Origin: Bacteroidota bacterium | GTDB taxonomy: Bacteria; Bacteroidota; Bacteroidia; Bacteroidales; Dysgonomonadaceae | Reading direction: 5' to 3' | Assembly: GCA_023399295.1 (NCBI GenBank) | Contig: JAEWQF010000042.1 | Location: forward strand, 1 to 64,000 | DNA: 64,000 bases | Shown: piece after piece, positions 43,312-51,849 of the stretch | How the letters are laid out: the number at the start of each line of letters is the position of its first letter | Position numbering within the stretch: position 1 is the first letter of the stretch | Notes under the pieces: model-generated | The model's input: only the letters and a program-made list of their open reading frames with translations | Database searches by the model: none | Told to the model about the DNA's origin: nothing | Position numbers and translations under genes: made by a program

Positions 43312-44811
43312 ATGAAAATCCTGACCCCGGAGCAGATCCGTAAAATTGATGGTGAGACGATTCGCAATGAGGGAATATCATCGCTCGCGTTGATGAAGCG
43401 CGCGGCTACTGCCTTCAGTGACTTTTTTGTCTCCCGATGTCCGGAAAAAGAGCGGGAGATCCTCCTCTTTGCCGGTACAGGCAACAATGGTGGCGATGCA
43501 CTGGTGGTGGCCCGCCTGTTGCATCAGTCGGGCTACAGGGTAAAGGTATGCATGGTGGAACAGGGTCGCTACTCCGAAGATTGTGCGCACAACCTGCGCA
43601 GGGCGAAGGGGGAGCATATCTCATGCAGTGTCGTCGCCAGCGAACAGGACCTCCCTGACCTGGAGTCATTCGATCTGATTGTTGACGGTATCTTTGGTAC
43701 CGGTCTTTCGAGAGAAGTTGAGGGTGTCGCGGCAAAGGTGATTGAGGCGATCAACCTGAGTGGACGACCGGTCTACAGCATTGACCTGCCAAGCGGACTC
43801 TTCCTCGACAGGAAGACGACGCTCGCCGTTCGGGCAACCGTGACAGTTACCTTCCAGATCCCGAAGCTGGCACTCTATCTGCCGGATAACAGCGACTATG
43901 CAGGAGAGGTGCAGATCGTGGACATCGGGTTGGATACCGGAGCCATAGCGGCGGCTGAAAGCAACATGCGATTCACCGAAAAGGAGACAATCGCCTCCCT
44001 GTTGAGACCGCTCAAACGCTTTGCACACAAGGGCACGCAGGGGCATGCCCTGATTGTGGGCGGGAGTCACGGCAAATGCGGGTCGGTATGTCTGGCAGCG
44101 AAAGCAGCCTTGCGTAGCGGCTGCGGACTTGTCACTGCTTTTTTGCCGGGATGCGGTACTTCTGTCATACAGGCCGCAGTGCCGGAAGCGATGGCGCTGC
44201 AAGACCCGCATCCTGAACACATCACCCAGATTGCATACGACTTTCATCCCGAAGCCATCGGCATTGGTCCCGGCATGGGGCGGCATCGTGATACGGAGAG
44301 GGCTTTCGGAGCCTTTCTGACCCGATACCACGGGCCCCTGGTGATCGATGCAGACGGGCTGAACTTCCTTTCCGGACATCCCGAATGGCTCCCTTTGCTG
44401 GCCCCCGGTACCATCCTGACCCCTCATCCCGGGGAGCTCGGCAGACTGATCGGCAGCTGGCGCGACGACTATGAAAAAATTGATAAAGTAAGAGCCTTCG
44501 CAAAGAAACATGCAGTTGTCGTGGTGGTGAAGGGTGCCTATTCGCTCATCGTAGATGAGAGCCATCTCCATGTAAACAGCAGTGGCACCCCTGCGCTGGC
44601 TACAGCCGGCAGTGGCGATGTGCTCACCGGTATGATCACTTCGTTGCTGGCACAGGGGTACCCACCCACTGATGCCGCCAGGGTGGGGGTCTACCTGCAT
44701 GGGCTGACTGCTGATATGACCCAAAAAACAATTCATCCGCTCAGCTTCATGGCGGGTGACATCATTGCCCACATTGGTGCGGCATATCATTCATTCGAAA
44801 AAAAGCGCTGA
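43312..44811 (+). CDS. nnr: Bifunctional NAD(P)HX epimerase/ADP-dependent dehydratase
   Basis: 499 residues. The N-terminal YjeF_N epimerase (about 1-215): ILTPEQIRKIDGETIRNEGI, LLFAGTGNNGGDALVVARLL, SIDLPSGLFLD. The C-terminal ribokinase-like dehydratase (about 225-495): HKGTQGHALIVGGSHGKCGS, GIGPGMGRHRDTERAF, TILTPHPGELGRLIG, and the anion hole/catalytic Asp motif ATAGSGDVLTGMITSLLAQG. Together they repair hydrated NADH and NADPH. Monocistronic. Confidence 0.95.
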   Translation: MKILTPEQIRKIDGETIRNEGISSLALMKRAATAFSDFFVSRCPEKEREILLFAGTGNNGGDALVVARLLHQSGYRVKVCMVEQGRYSEDCAHNLRRAKGEHISCSVVASEQDLPDLESFDLIVDGIFGTGLSREVEGVAAKVIEAINLSGRPVYSIDLPSGLFLDRKTTLAVRATVTVTFQIPKLALYLPDNSDYAGEVQIVDIGLDTGAIAAAESNMRFTEKETIASLLRPLKRFAHKGTQGHALIVGGSHGKCGSVCLAAKAALRSGCGLVTAFLPGCGTSVIQAAVPEAMALQDPHPEHITQIAYDFHPEAIGIGPGMGRHRDTERAFGAFLTRYHGPLVIDADGLNFLSGHPEWLPLLAPGTILTPHPGELGRLIGSWRDDYEKIDKVRAFAKKHAVVVVVKGAYSLIVDESHLHVNSSGTPALATAGSGDVLTGMITSLLAQGYPPTDAARVGVYLHGLTADMTQKTIHPLSFMAGDIIAHIGAAYHSFEKKR

Positions 44812-44815
44812 ACTA

Positions 44816-44847
44816 TTTGCAGTTCCACAATATTTTGCGTAATTTTG
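44816..44847 (+). promoter_or_regulatory. Predicted rplU-rpmA promoter
   Basis: TTTG (44816-44819), 20 nt spacer, TAATTTTG (44840-44847), starting only 5 nt after the preceding stop. The implied leader is about 75 nt. Confidence 0.7.
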
Positions 44848-44877
44848 CACCTCATTTTGCCAATAGGCTCAATAAGC

Positions 44878-44894
44878 AGTCGCAGGTTGCGACT
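44878..44894 (+). promoter_or_regulatory. Leader hairpin before rplU, possible ribosomal-protein leader
   Basis: Perfect 7-bp stem AGTCGCA/TGCGACT with loop GGT, 34 nt before the rplU ATG and well inside the predicted transcript. It has no U-tract, so it is not a terminator. It may be an autoregulatory binding site for L21 or L27. Confidence 0.35.
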
Positions 44895-44928
44895 CGCCTC
44901 AGGCACGTAACGTTAAGTTATTACAGAT

Positions 44929-45240
44929 ATGTACGTCATTGTAGACATTCAGGGCCAGCAGTTTAAAGTAGAGCAGGACCAGAAATTATTTGTTCACCGC
45001 ATCAACGCCGAACAGGGTACTGAGGTGGAATTTGAGAAAGTGATGCTCGTGGATAACGACGGAGCAATCACAGTTGGTGCCCCTCTGGTTGAGGGAGCCA
45101 AGGTGGTGGTTGAAATTCTTTCGCACGTGAAAGGGGACAAGGTTCTCATTTTCAAGAAAAAAAGAAGGAAAGGTTACAGGAAACTGAATGGCCATCGTCA
45201 GCAGTTTTCTGAAGTAGTTGTAAAATCGATTGTTGCTTAA
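44929..45240 (+). CDS. rplU: 50S ribosomal protein L21
   Basis: 103 residues, full length. MYVIVDIQGQQFKVEQDQKL and the basic rRNA-binding segment FKKKRRKGYRKLNGHRQQF are diagnostic. L21 binds 23S rRNA in the large subunit. First gene of the conserved rplU-rpmA pair, with 20 nt to rpmA. Confidence 0.98.
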   Translation: MYVIVDIQGQQFKVEQDQKLFVHRINAEQGTEVEFEKVMLVDNDGAITVGAPLVEGAKVVVEILSHVKGDKVLIFKKKRRKGYRKLNGHRQQFSEVVVKSIVA

Positions 45241-45260
45241 TCAGTTAAAATCAGAAGAAA

Positions 45261-45530
45261 ATGGCACATAAAAAAGGTGTAGGTAGTTCCAAGAACGGCC
45301 GTGAATCGGAAAGTAAACGATTGGGCGTCAAGATATTCGGTGGCGAGACCGCCAAGGCGGGCAACATCCTCGTGCGTCAACGGGGTACGGTGCACCATCC
45401 GGGAGAGAACGTGGGGATCGGTAAAGATCACACCCTCTTTGCACTGACAGACGGTGTGGTGGTTTTCCGCAAGAAAAGGGACAACCGCTCATTTGTATCA
45501 GTACAGCCAAAGGCAGAGGCCGAAGCGTAA
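45261..45530 (+). CDS. rpmA: 50S ribosomal protein L27
   Basis: 89 residues. MAHKKGVGSSKNGRESESKR is the typical N-terminus reaching toward the peptidyl transferase centre, with no Firmicutes-type cleavable extension. RQRGTVHHPGENVGIGKDHT follows. Ends in a short acidic tail. Confidence 0.98.
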   Translation: MAHKKGVGSSKNGRESESKRLGVKIFGGETAKAGNILVRQRGTVHHPGENVGIGKDHTLFALTDGVVVFRKKRDNRSFVSVQPKAEAEA

Positions 45531-45591
45531 GACGCTGAGACCCCCGTCCGGAGGATGGTGACATCAACCATAAAGTGATAATTAGTGGATA

Positions 45592-45628
45592 AAGACAACC
45601 TGCTTTTCAGAAGCAGGTTGTCTTTTTT
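45592..45628 (+). terminator. Intrinsic terminator after rplU-rpmA
   Basis: Stem AAGACAACCTGCTT, loop TTCAG, AAGCAGGTTGTCTT (14 perfect pairs), then a T-run. It ends about 10 nt before the next ATG. Confidence 0.93.
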
Positions 45629-45637
45629 ATAAACAGG

Positions 45638-46813
45638 ATGAGACCAACACCCCTGCAACAGGCATTCATAGAGGCTCACGAGAAGGAGGATGTGCGTGCG
45701 CTGGCACTCCGCTTCAGGGGAGATGAGATGCCTTTTCTTCTGTCTCAGATTGCCGGGCGGCAGATGGCAGTGCGGAAGATACCCTCCTGGTACCGGAACC
45801 GGGAGCTGCTCTACCCGTCACATCTCGCGCTGGAGCAGGCTTCTTCGGAAGTCACCGCACGCTACAAGGCATCGCTCGTTGAGCGGGGTGCCTCCTTTGC
45901 TGATCTGACCGGCGGGCTGGGGGTGGATTTCTCATTTCTGGCACCTCTTTTCAGGCGGGCGCTATATGTGGAACGTGATGAGACGCTTTGCGGTCTGGCA
46001 GCGCACAACTTTGCCGCATTGGGGCTGAGCCATGCGGCTGTTCATCATTCCGAGGCTGAGAAGGTTCTATCACAGCTGCAGGACGTTTCATTGATCTACC
46101 TCGATCCGGCACGCCGGGATGAAGGTGGCAGGAAAGTGTTCCGCATTGAAGATTGCTCACCAAACCTGTTGCAATTATCCGACATAGTGGTGGAAAAGGC
46201 TGAGTGTGTGATGATCAAGTATTCGCCGATGTTGGACATTTCCCTCGCAGTGAAAACGCTCCCTCACGTTGCTGCGGTGCATGTGTTGTCGGTGGAGAAT
46301 GAATGCAAGGAGTTGTTGTTTCTGTTACAACACGCAAAAGGAACAACTGAGCCGCATTGTCATGCGGTAAATCTGAAAAAGGATGGCGGGTGTGAACGGC
46401 TCATCTTTACCCCCACGGAGGAGGAGCAGGAAGCTCCCTACTGCATGGCACCAGGCCGCTATCTTTATGAACCCAATGCCTCCATTCTGAAGGCGGGAGC
46501 TTTCAATGTGACGGCGCACCGATACGGGTTACAGAAGCTGCACAAACAGAGTCATCTGTATACTTCCGAGCAACTGATCGGTGGATTCCCCGGTCGCACC
46601 TTTCTGGTTGATGAATGGTTTCGGGCCGACAGAAAACAGATCCGCCGTTACACCTCTTTCACTCCAAAGGCAAATGTCACCGTACGCAACTATCCGCAAT
46701 CGGTAACCGAAATACGCAAGATGTCGGGTCTCAGGGAAGGAGGTGACAATTATCTCTTTGCCACCACCCTGGTAGATGGAGAGAAGGTATGGATCAGCTG
46801 TAAAAAGGTATAA
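45638..46813 (+). CDS. Class I SAM-dependent methyltransferase with THUMP-like C-terminus
   Basis: 391 residues. An N-terminal helical region (LQQAFIEAHEKEDVRALALR) precedes the SAM-binding Rossmann core: motif I DLTGGLGVDFSFLAPLF (about 89-105), acidic YVERDETLCGLAAHN, and the VSLIYLDPARRDEGG active-site loop. The C-terminal ~75 residues (GGFPGRTFLVDEWF, KKVRRYTSF-like basic region, ANVTVRNYPQSV) fit the THUMP-like extension. This suggests an RNA methyltransferase, but the target is unknown. It starts right after the rpmA terminator. Confidence 0.82.
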   Translation: MRPTPLQQAFIEAHEKEDVRALALRFRGDEMPFLLSQIAGRQMAVRKIPSWYRNRELLYPSHLALEQASSEVTARYKASLVERGASFADLTGGLGVDFSFLAPLFRRALYVERDETLCGLAAHNFAALGLSHAAVHHSEAEKVLSQLQDVSLIYLDPARRDEGGRKVFRIEDCSPNLLQLSDIVVEKAECVMIKYSPMLDISLAVKTLPHVAAVHVLSVENECKELLFLLQHAKGTTEPHCHAVNLKKDGGCERLIFTPTEEEQEAPYCMAPGRYLYEPNASILKAGAFNVTAHRYGLQKLHKQSHLYTSEQLIGGFPGRTFLVDEWFRADRKQIRRYTSFTPKANVTVRNYPQSVTEIRKMSGLREGGDNYLFATTLVDGEKVWISCKKV

Positions 46814-46865
46814 GCTGTCGGCTGTCAGTTTTGAACCCTAAAGCCTGAACCCTGATCCCTGATCC
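46812..46865. repeat. Degenerate GAACCCTGA/CTGTCAG repeats between convergent genes
   Basis: Contains CTGTCGGCTGTCAGTTTTGA followed by GAACCCTAAAGCCTGAACCC and TGATCCCTGATCC. These are near-copies of short units, similar in style to the strings at 2320-2512 and 48305-48339. Confidence 0.45.
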
Positions 46866-46903
46866 GAATCAAGTAAAAACCATTGAAACCGGTACCTCTC
46901 AAC

Positions 46904-47488
46904 CTATCTGTGCCGCTCTTTCAGTACCGCTTCAATATCCTGTAGTTTCAGATTCTTGGTCTTCAACAAAATCAGGTAGTGGTACAGCAGGTCGGCTGCC
47001 TCGTTCCTGAACAGGTCGATGTTGTCGTCTTTCGCCTCGATCACCAACTCCACCGCTTCTTCACCCACTTTTTGCGCCACCTTGTTGACACCACGACTGA
47101 ACAGACGGGAGGTGTAGGAGCCTTCCGGGTTCTCGGTGATGCGCTGCTCGATCACTTTCTCCAGGTCGTAGACAAAACCTTTGGCGGTCTCCTCCTGGAA
47201 GCAGGAGGTGCTCCCGGTGTGGCAGGTGGGTCCCTGCGGTGTTGCCTTGATCAGGATGGTGTCGTCGTCACAGTCGGTGAGGATCTCAACCACCGTGAGC
47301 CAGTTGCCTGAGGTCTCACCCTTGGTCCATAGTCGTTGCTTGCTGCGGCTGAAGAAGGTTACCTTCCCCTCATTTTTGGTCTTTGTCAGTGCATCCTCGT
47401 TCATGTATCCAAGCATCAGCACCTGCAGTGTGTTGGCATGCTGGATAATAACCGGCACCAGTCCGCCGGATTTTTCAAAATTGATCAT
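46904..47488 (-). CDS. hisIE: Bifunctional phosphoribosyl-AMP cyclohydrolase/phosphoribosyl-ATP pyrophosphatase
   Basis: 194 residues. HisI part (about 1-105): LMLGYMNEDALTKTKNEGKV, WTKGETSGNW, and the metal-binding CDDDTILIKATPQGPTCHTG. HisE part: GEEAVELVIEAKDDNIDLFR and NEAADLLYHYLILLK. It catalyses steps 2 and 3 of histidine synthesis. Last gene of the operon, 49 nt after hisF. Confidence 0.96.
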   Translation of the reverse strand: MINFEKSGGLVPVIIQHANTLQVLMLGYMNEDALTKTKNEGKVTFFSRSKQRLWTKGETSGNWLTVVEILTDCDDDTILIKATPQGPTCHTGSTSCFQEETAKGFVYDLEKVIEQRITENPEGSYTSRLFSRGVNKVAQKVGEEAVELVIEAKDDNIDLFRNEAADLLYHYLILLKTKNLKLQDIEAVLKERHR

Positions 47489-47537
47489 TCGGAATCTTTA
47501 TTATTTGTTGATGTTGTTCTTCTTTTCTGGATGCCTG

Positions 47538-48305
47538 TCATACTGTTTTCAGACGAACAGGAATATTTCTGCTGTCCAAATATTGTTTCAGGGCAGGTAT
47601 CGGCACCTCGCCAAAGTGAAAGATGCTGGCGGCAAGGGCCGCACTTGCATTTGTCAGGGTGAACACCTCCGCGAAATGTGCCATGTTGCCGGCACCACCC
47701 GAGGCGATTACAGGCAGGGAGACCGCCTCGCTGACAGCCTGGGTGATCTCAAGGGCGAAGCCATTCTTGGTGCCGTCATGGTTCATTGAGGTAAGCAGGA
47801 TCTCACCGGCACCACGACGTGCACCCTCCATTGCCCAGTCGACCGTGTGGAGGGGAGTGGGGGTTCTTCCGCCATGCACATAGACCATCCACTCGCCGTT
47901 CTCCTCCTGCTTGGTGTCGATGGCCAATACCACGCATTGGCTGCCGAACTGCTCTGCGATCTCTGTGAGCAATTCGGGTCGTTCCACGGCTGATGAGTTG
48001 AGGCTCACCTTGTCGGCGCCGGCACGAATGATCGCCTGTGCATCTTCCAGCGTGCGGATACCACCCCCCACCGTGAAGGGGATGTTGATCTCCTGTGCCA
48101 CCCGTTGTACCAGGGAGGTGAGCGTCTTGCGTTGTTCCACCGTGGCGGTGATGTCGAGGAACACCAGCTCGTCGGCACCTTCTTCTACATAGCGGCGAGC
48201 CAGCTCCACCGCATCGCCCGCATCGCGGAGACCCACAAAGTTAATTCCTTTTACGGTGCGACCCTCCTTGATATCCAGGCAGGGGATGATTCTTTTTTTA
48301 AGCAT
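47538..48305 (-). CDS. hisF: Imidazole glycerol phosphate synthase cyclase subunit
   Basis: 255 residues, a half-barrel-duplicated TIM barrel. The catalytic Asp residues are in IPCLDIKEGRTVKG (Asp11) and VVLAIDTK (about Asp130). It converts PRFAR plus ammonia from HisH to IGP and AICAR. A repeat-containing 81-nt gap separates it from hisA. Confidence 0.97.
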   Translation of the reverse strand: MLKKRIIPCLDIKEGRTVKGINFVGLRDAGDAVELARRYVEEGADELVFLDITATVEQRKTLTSLVQRVAQEINIPFTVGGGIRTLEDAQAIIRAGADKVSLNSSAVERPELLTEIAEQFGSQCVVLAIDTKQEENGEWMVYVHGGRTPTPLHTVDWAMEGARRGAGEILLTSMNHDGTKNGFALEITQAVSEAVSLPVIASGGAGNMAHFAEVFTLTNASAALAASIFHFGEVPIPALKQYLDSRNIPVRLKTV

Positions 48306-48339
48306 TCAGTTTTCAGTTTTTAGTTGTCAGTTATCAGCT
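48305..48339. repeat. TCAGTT-type degenerate tandem repeat inside the his operon
   Basis: In the hisA-hisF gap: TTCAGTTTTCAGTTTTTAG then TTGTCAGTTATCAGCTC, four near-copies of an 8-nt unit TCAGTTNT. It is related to the string at 2320-2339. Confidence 0.6.
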
Positions 48340-48386
48340 CATTATAAACCTATGAACGTACGAACGCAATAACTTTGAACCATTTA

Positions 48387-49112
48387 TTATGAATTATGAG
48401 ATATAAACGTCTGCAACTCATTCAAACGGATATGACCCTCGTAGATTGCTTTTCCGATGATGGCTCCCTCACAGCCTATCTCGCTGAGTATCTGTAGATC
48501 ATCCATTGAAGTGATGCCACCGCTGGCGATCAGCCTAACAGCGCACCTGGACAGAATCTCGCGATAGAGATCCAGTGAAGGGCCCTGGAGCATGCCATCC
48601 TTCGAGATGTCGGTACAGATCACATAGCTCACTCCCTGTTGTTCGTAGGCTGTGATGAAGTCCACCACATCCTCCTTCGACTGTTCCTGCCATCCCTGTG
48701 TAGCAATCATCCTGTGGTGGCTGTCTGCCCCCAGGATGATCCGTTCCGGTCCGTAATGCTCCAGCCACTGCAGAAACAGATCGGGCTGTTGCTGCGCCAC
48801 ACTGCCACCGGTGATCTGGGTAGCACCATTGTCGAACGCAATCCGCACATCCTCTTCACTCTTGATGCCACCACCGAAGTCGACCTGTAGCGAGGTGGCT
48901 TCGGTGATCTGTCGCAATACACGGTGGTTGACGATATGTTTGGAGCGGGCTCCATCCAGGTCAACCAGGTGAAGGTGGCGGATACCGTGATCCTCAAACT
49001 CACGTGCCACGTCGAGCGGGTTGTCGTGATAGGTTTTTTGTGTTGCGTAATTGCCTTTTGTGAGGCGCACACATTTTCCGTCGATAATGTCTATGGCGGG
49101 GATGATTCTCAT
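48387..49112 (-). CDS. hisA: 1-(5-phosphoribosyl)-5-[(5-phosphoribosylamino)methylideneamino]imidazole-4-carboxamide isomerase
   Basis: 241 residues, TIM barrel homologous to HisF. IPAIDIIDGKCVRLTKGNYA holds the catalytic Asp8; QVDFGGGIKSEEDVRIAFDN, ILGADSHHR and YVICTDISKDGMLQGPS follow. It isomerises ProFAR to PRFAR. It starts 43 nt downstream of hisH. Confidence 0.97.
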   Translation of the reverse strand: MRIIPAIDIIDGKCVRLTKGNYATQKTYHDNPLDVAREFEDHGIRHLHLVDLDGARSKHIVNHRVLRQITEATSLQVDFGGGIKSEEDVRIAFDNGATQITGGSVAQQQPDLFLQWLEHYGPERIILGADSHHRMIATQGWQEQSKEDVVDFITAYEQQGVSYVICTDISKDGMLQGPSLDLYREILSRCAVRLIASGGITSMDDLQILSEIGCEGAIIGKAIYEGHIRLNELQTFISHNS

Positions 49113-49155
49113 TTTTTGTACGATAGATGGTGTTGTAAAACGATGATCTGTTCAA

Positions 49156-49734
49156 TTACATGCTCAGGAAGTTGTGCAGCAGTCTCTCACCCACACTGCC
49201 CGACTTCTCCGGGTGGAACTGGGTGGCGTAAAAGTTATTCTTCTGCATGGCCGCACTGAAGGGCAGGAGATAGCTGCAGCTTGCAAGGGTCTGCTCGCAT
49301 AACCCGGCGTAATAACTGTGTACGAAATAGAAGTTATCCTCCTTTTCCAGCCCTGCAAAAAGGGGTGATTCCTTTGCAGCGAGATTGTTCCATCCCATAT
49401 GGGGTACAATGCCGGTGGCGGGGAACCGTTTCACCGTTGTATCGAAGATACCGAGGCACGCTGTGTTGCCCTCCTCAGAGTAGTCACACATCAATTGCAA
49501 TCCGAGGCAGATGCCGAGTACCGGCTGAACCAATGATTGAATTACCTTGTCCAACCCCCTCTCCTTCAGGTGCAACATGGCGCTGCTTGCCTCTCCCACA
49601 CCAGGGAAGATCACTTTCTCCGCCTGTCGGATTATGCCAACATCGCCTGTCACCATGCAGGGGAGACCGAGGCGATTCACCGCATTCTCTACCGATCTGA
49701 TATTGCCTGCGTTGTATTGAATAATGGCAATCAT
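49156..49734 (-). CDS. hisH: Imidazole glycerol phosphate synthase glutaminase subunit
   Basis: 192 residues, class I glutamine amidotransferase. Nucleophile Cys in LGICLGLQLM, and His-Glu in ATQFHPEKSGSVG. It supplies ammonia to HisF. One nucleotide separates its start from the hisB stop. Confidence 0.97.
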   Translation of the reverse strand: MIAIIQYNAGNIRSVENAVNRLGLPCMVTGDVGIIRQAEKVIFPGVGEASSAMLHLKERGLDKVIQSLVQPVLGICLGLQLMCDYSEEGNTACLGIFDTTVKRFPATGIVPHMGWNNLAAKESPLFAGLEKEDNFYFVHSYYAGLCEQTLASCSYLLPFSAAMQKNNFYATQFHPEKSGSVGERLLHNFLSM

Positions 49735-49735
49735 T

Positions 49736-50824
49736 TTATATCACTCCTTTGGTACTGGGTATCCCTGTCGTCTCACCCCGTTTCACAGCCATCTTCACGG
49801 CACGTGCAAACGCCTTGAAGATCGCTTCTATCTTGTGGTGCTCATTCTCCCCTTCCGCCCGAATGTTCAGGTTGCATTTCGCGCTGTCGCTGAACGACTT
49901 GAAGAAATGCAGGAACATCTCGGTGGGCATGTCACCCACCCGTTCGCGGTGAAAGTCGGCATCCCATACCAACCAGGGACGTCCTCCGAAGTCGATGGCT
50001 GCCTGTGCCAGACAGTCGTCCATCGGCAACATGAAACCGTAGCGCGAGATACCCTTCTTCTGTCCCAGTGCCTGCAGAAATGCTTCACCCAGGGCGATGC
50101 CTGTATCCTCTATGGTATGGTGCTCGTCGATATGGAGGTCCCCTTTCACCTCCACGGTTATCCCTATACCGCCATGGCGGGCTATCTGTTCCAGCATATG
50201 GTCGAAGAATCCCAGTCCGGTGGAGATGCTGCTGCCACCGCTCTCATCGAGGTTGACTGCCACCCTGATATCGGTTTCGGACGTTTTGCGATGCACCTGT
50301 CCGGTGCGAGGAGTGGACCGCAGGTAGCGATAAATCTCTCCCCAGTCACCGGTGGTAAGGGTTGCATCAGGATGTGGAGTGTTACTTAATAAAACAGATC
50401 TACATCCCATATTTTGTGCGAGTTGCACGTCGGTTATCCTGTCACCGATCACATACGACTCAGTCAGGTTGTAGTTTCCTTTCAGGTAGTGGGTGAGCAT
50501 GGCAGTACCCGGTTTACGGGAAGGCAGCTTCTCATGCGGGAAGGAACGGTCGATCAGCACCTCGCTGAAGTGTATCCCTTCGTTTTCAAAAGCGCGGATG
50601 ATCTTGTTGTGTGCCGGCCAGAAAGTCTCTTCCGGGAATGAGGCGGCTCCCAGTCCATCCTGGTTGGTGACCATCACCAGATCATATTCCAGTTCAGCCG
50701 CGATGCGTGAGAGGTACTGAAACACCCCCGGGTAGAACTCCAGCTTTTCGAGGCTGTCGATCTGTTCATCCTCAGGTTCCAGGATCAGTGTGCCATCCCG
50801 GTCGATAAACAATATTTTCTTCAT
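49736..50824 (-). CDS. hisB: Bifunctional histidinol-phosphatase/imidazoleglycerol-phosphate dehydratase
   Basis: 362 residues from the ATG at 50822-50824 (MKKILFIDRDGTLILEPEDE), which overlaps the hisC stop by 4 nt. An in-frame extension to 50905 lies inside hisC and is unlikely. The N-terminal HAD phosphatase has DRDGT with the nucleophilic Asp. The C-terminal IGP dehydratase has FFDHMLEQIARHGGIGI, DEHHTIEDTGIALGEAF and EHHKIEAIFKAFARA, the Mn-binding His/Glu sites. It catalyses steps 6 and 8. Confidence 0.97.
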   Translation of the reverse strand: MKKILFIDRDGTLILEPEDEQIDSLEKLEFYPGVFQYLSRIAAELEYDLVMVTNQDGLGAASFPEETFWPAHNKIIRAFENEGIHFSEVLIDRSFPHEKLPSRKPGTAMLTHYLKGNYNLTESYVIGDRITDVQLAQNMGCRSVLLSNTPHPDATLTTGDWGEIYRYLRSTPRTGQVHRKTSETDIRVAVNLDESGGSSISTGLGFFDHMLEQIARHGGIGITVEVKGDLHIDEHHTIEDTGIALGEAFLQALGQKKGISRYGFMLPMDDCLAQAAIDFGGRPWLVWDADFHRERVGDMPTEMFLHFFKSFSDSAKCNLNIRAEGENEHHKIEAIFKAFARAVKMAVKRGETTGIPSTKGVI

Positions 50825-51849
50825 ATCTTCTGATTGCTGTAGGTAGTGATTGCGGTGAGTAGTTGACGGTTCTCTATCGGGGTGCCCACCGTGATGCGCA
50901 GACAATTGCGAACGACAGCGTGGCGGTTTCGAACAATCACATGCTCTGTGACCAGGTAGTGGTAGAGCGCGTTGGCATCATCGACCTCTACCAGCAGGAA
51001 GTTGGCATCGGAAGGGTAGACGCGTTGAACGACCGGAATCTGTATCAATTCATCTTCAAGGAGTGTCCGCTGTTCGAGAATCACCTTTACCCGATAGCGG
51101 TATTTCTCTTCTTTGGTGAGTGCTTTGAGTGCTTCCTGCTGGTTAAAGGCACTCACGTTGTAGGGCGGTTTTGTTTTATCCAACAACGAGATGATCTCAC
51201 TGCCTGCATAGGCGATACCCACACGGGCACTGGCCAGGGCCCATGCTTTGCTGAAGGTCTGCATCACGATCAGGTTGGGATAGTGTGGGAGCAGTTCGGT
51301 AAAGCTCTTGCCGCTGCTGAAGTCGATGTAGGCTTCATCCACCACCACAATCCCTTCAAATGCATCGAGCAATTGTACGATTCCTTGCAGGCTGTTGCCC
51401 GACGGATTGTTGGGGGAGCAGACGAAGATGCAGCGGGCGCTGTGGGTGAGTATCTCGCCGATCTGCAGTTCAAAGCGGTCATTCAGCGGTACCTGGATCA
51501 CCTCCACATTGTTGATGTTGGCTGATACCTCATACATCCCGTAGGTGGGGGGACAGAGGATCACACGATCTCTTCCCGGCTCACAGAAGATGCGGTAGAC
51601 CAGGTCGATCACCTCGTCGCTGCCGTTGCCGACAAAGATCTGATCGGCAGGGATCCCGCGAAAGGCTGACAATGCCCTTTTCAATTCCCGCTGGTGAGGA
51701 TCGGGGTATCTGTTCTTCCTGCCAAACGGGTTCTCGTTGGCATCGAGGAAGATACCCTCATCGCCACTGAACTCGTCGCGTGCGCTGGAATAGGGCTTCA
51801 ATGCCCATATATTGGGTCGTACGAACGACTGCAGGTCAAACTGTTTCAT
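50821..51849 (-). CDS. hisC: Histidinol-phosphate aminotransferase
   Basis: 342 residues, class I PLP aminotransferase. Landmarks: FLDANENPFGRKNRYPDPHQ, ADQIFVGNGSDEVIDLVYR, CSPNNPSG, VVVDEAYIDFSSG, and the PLP lysine in QTFSKAWALASARVGIA. Step 7 of the pathway. The start overlaps the hisD stop by 14 nt. Confidence 0.97.
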   Translation of the reverse strand: MKQFDLQSFVRPNIWALKPYSSARDEFSGDEGIFLDANENPFGRKNRYPDPHQRELKRALSAFRGIPADQIFVGNGSDEVIDLVYRIFCEPGRDRVILCPPTYGMYEVSANINNVEVIQVPLNDRFELQIGEILTHSARCIFVCSPNNPSGNSLQGIVQLLDAFEGIVVVDEAYIDFSSGKSFTELLPHYPNLIVMQTFSKAWALASARVGIAYAGSEIISLLDKTKPPYNVSAFNQQEALKALTKEEKYRYRVKVILEQRTLLEDELIQIPVVQRVYPSDANFLLVEVDDANALYHYLVTEHVIVRNRHAVVRNCLRITVGTPIENRQLLTAITTYSNQKI

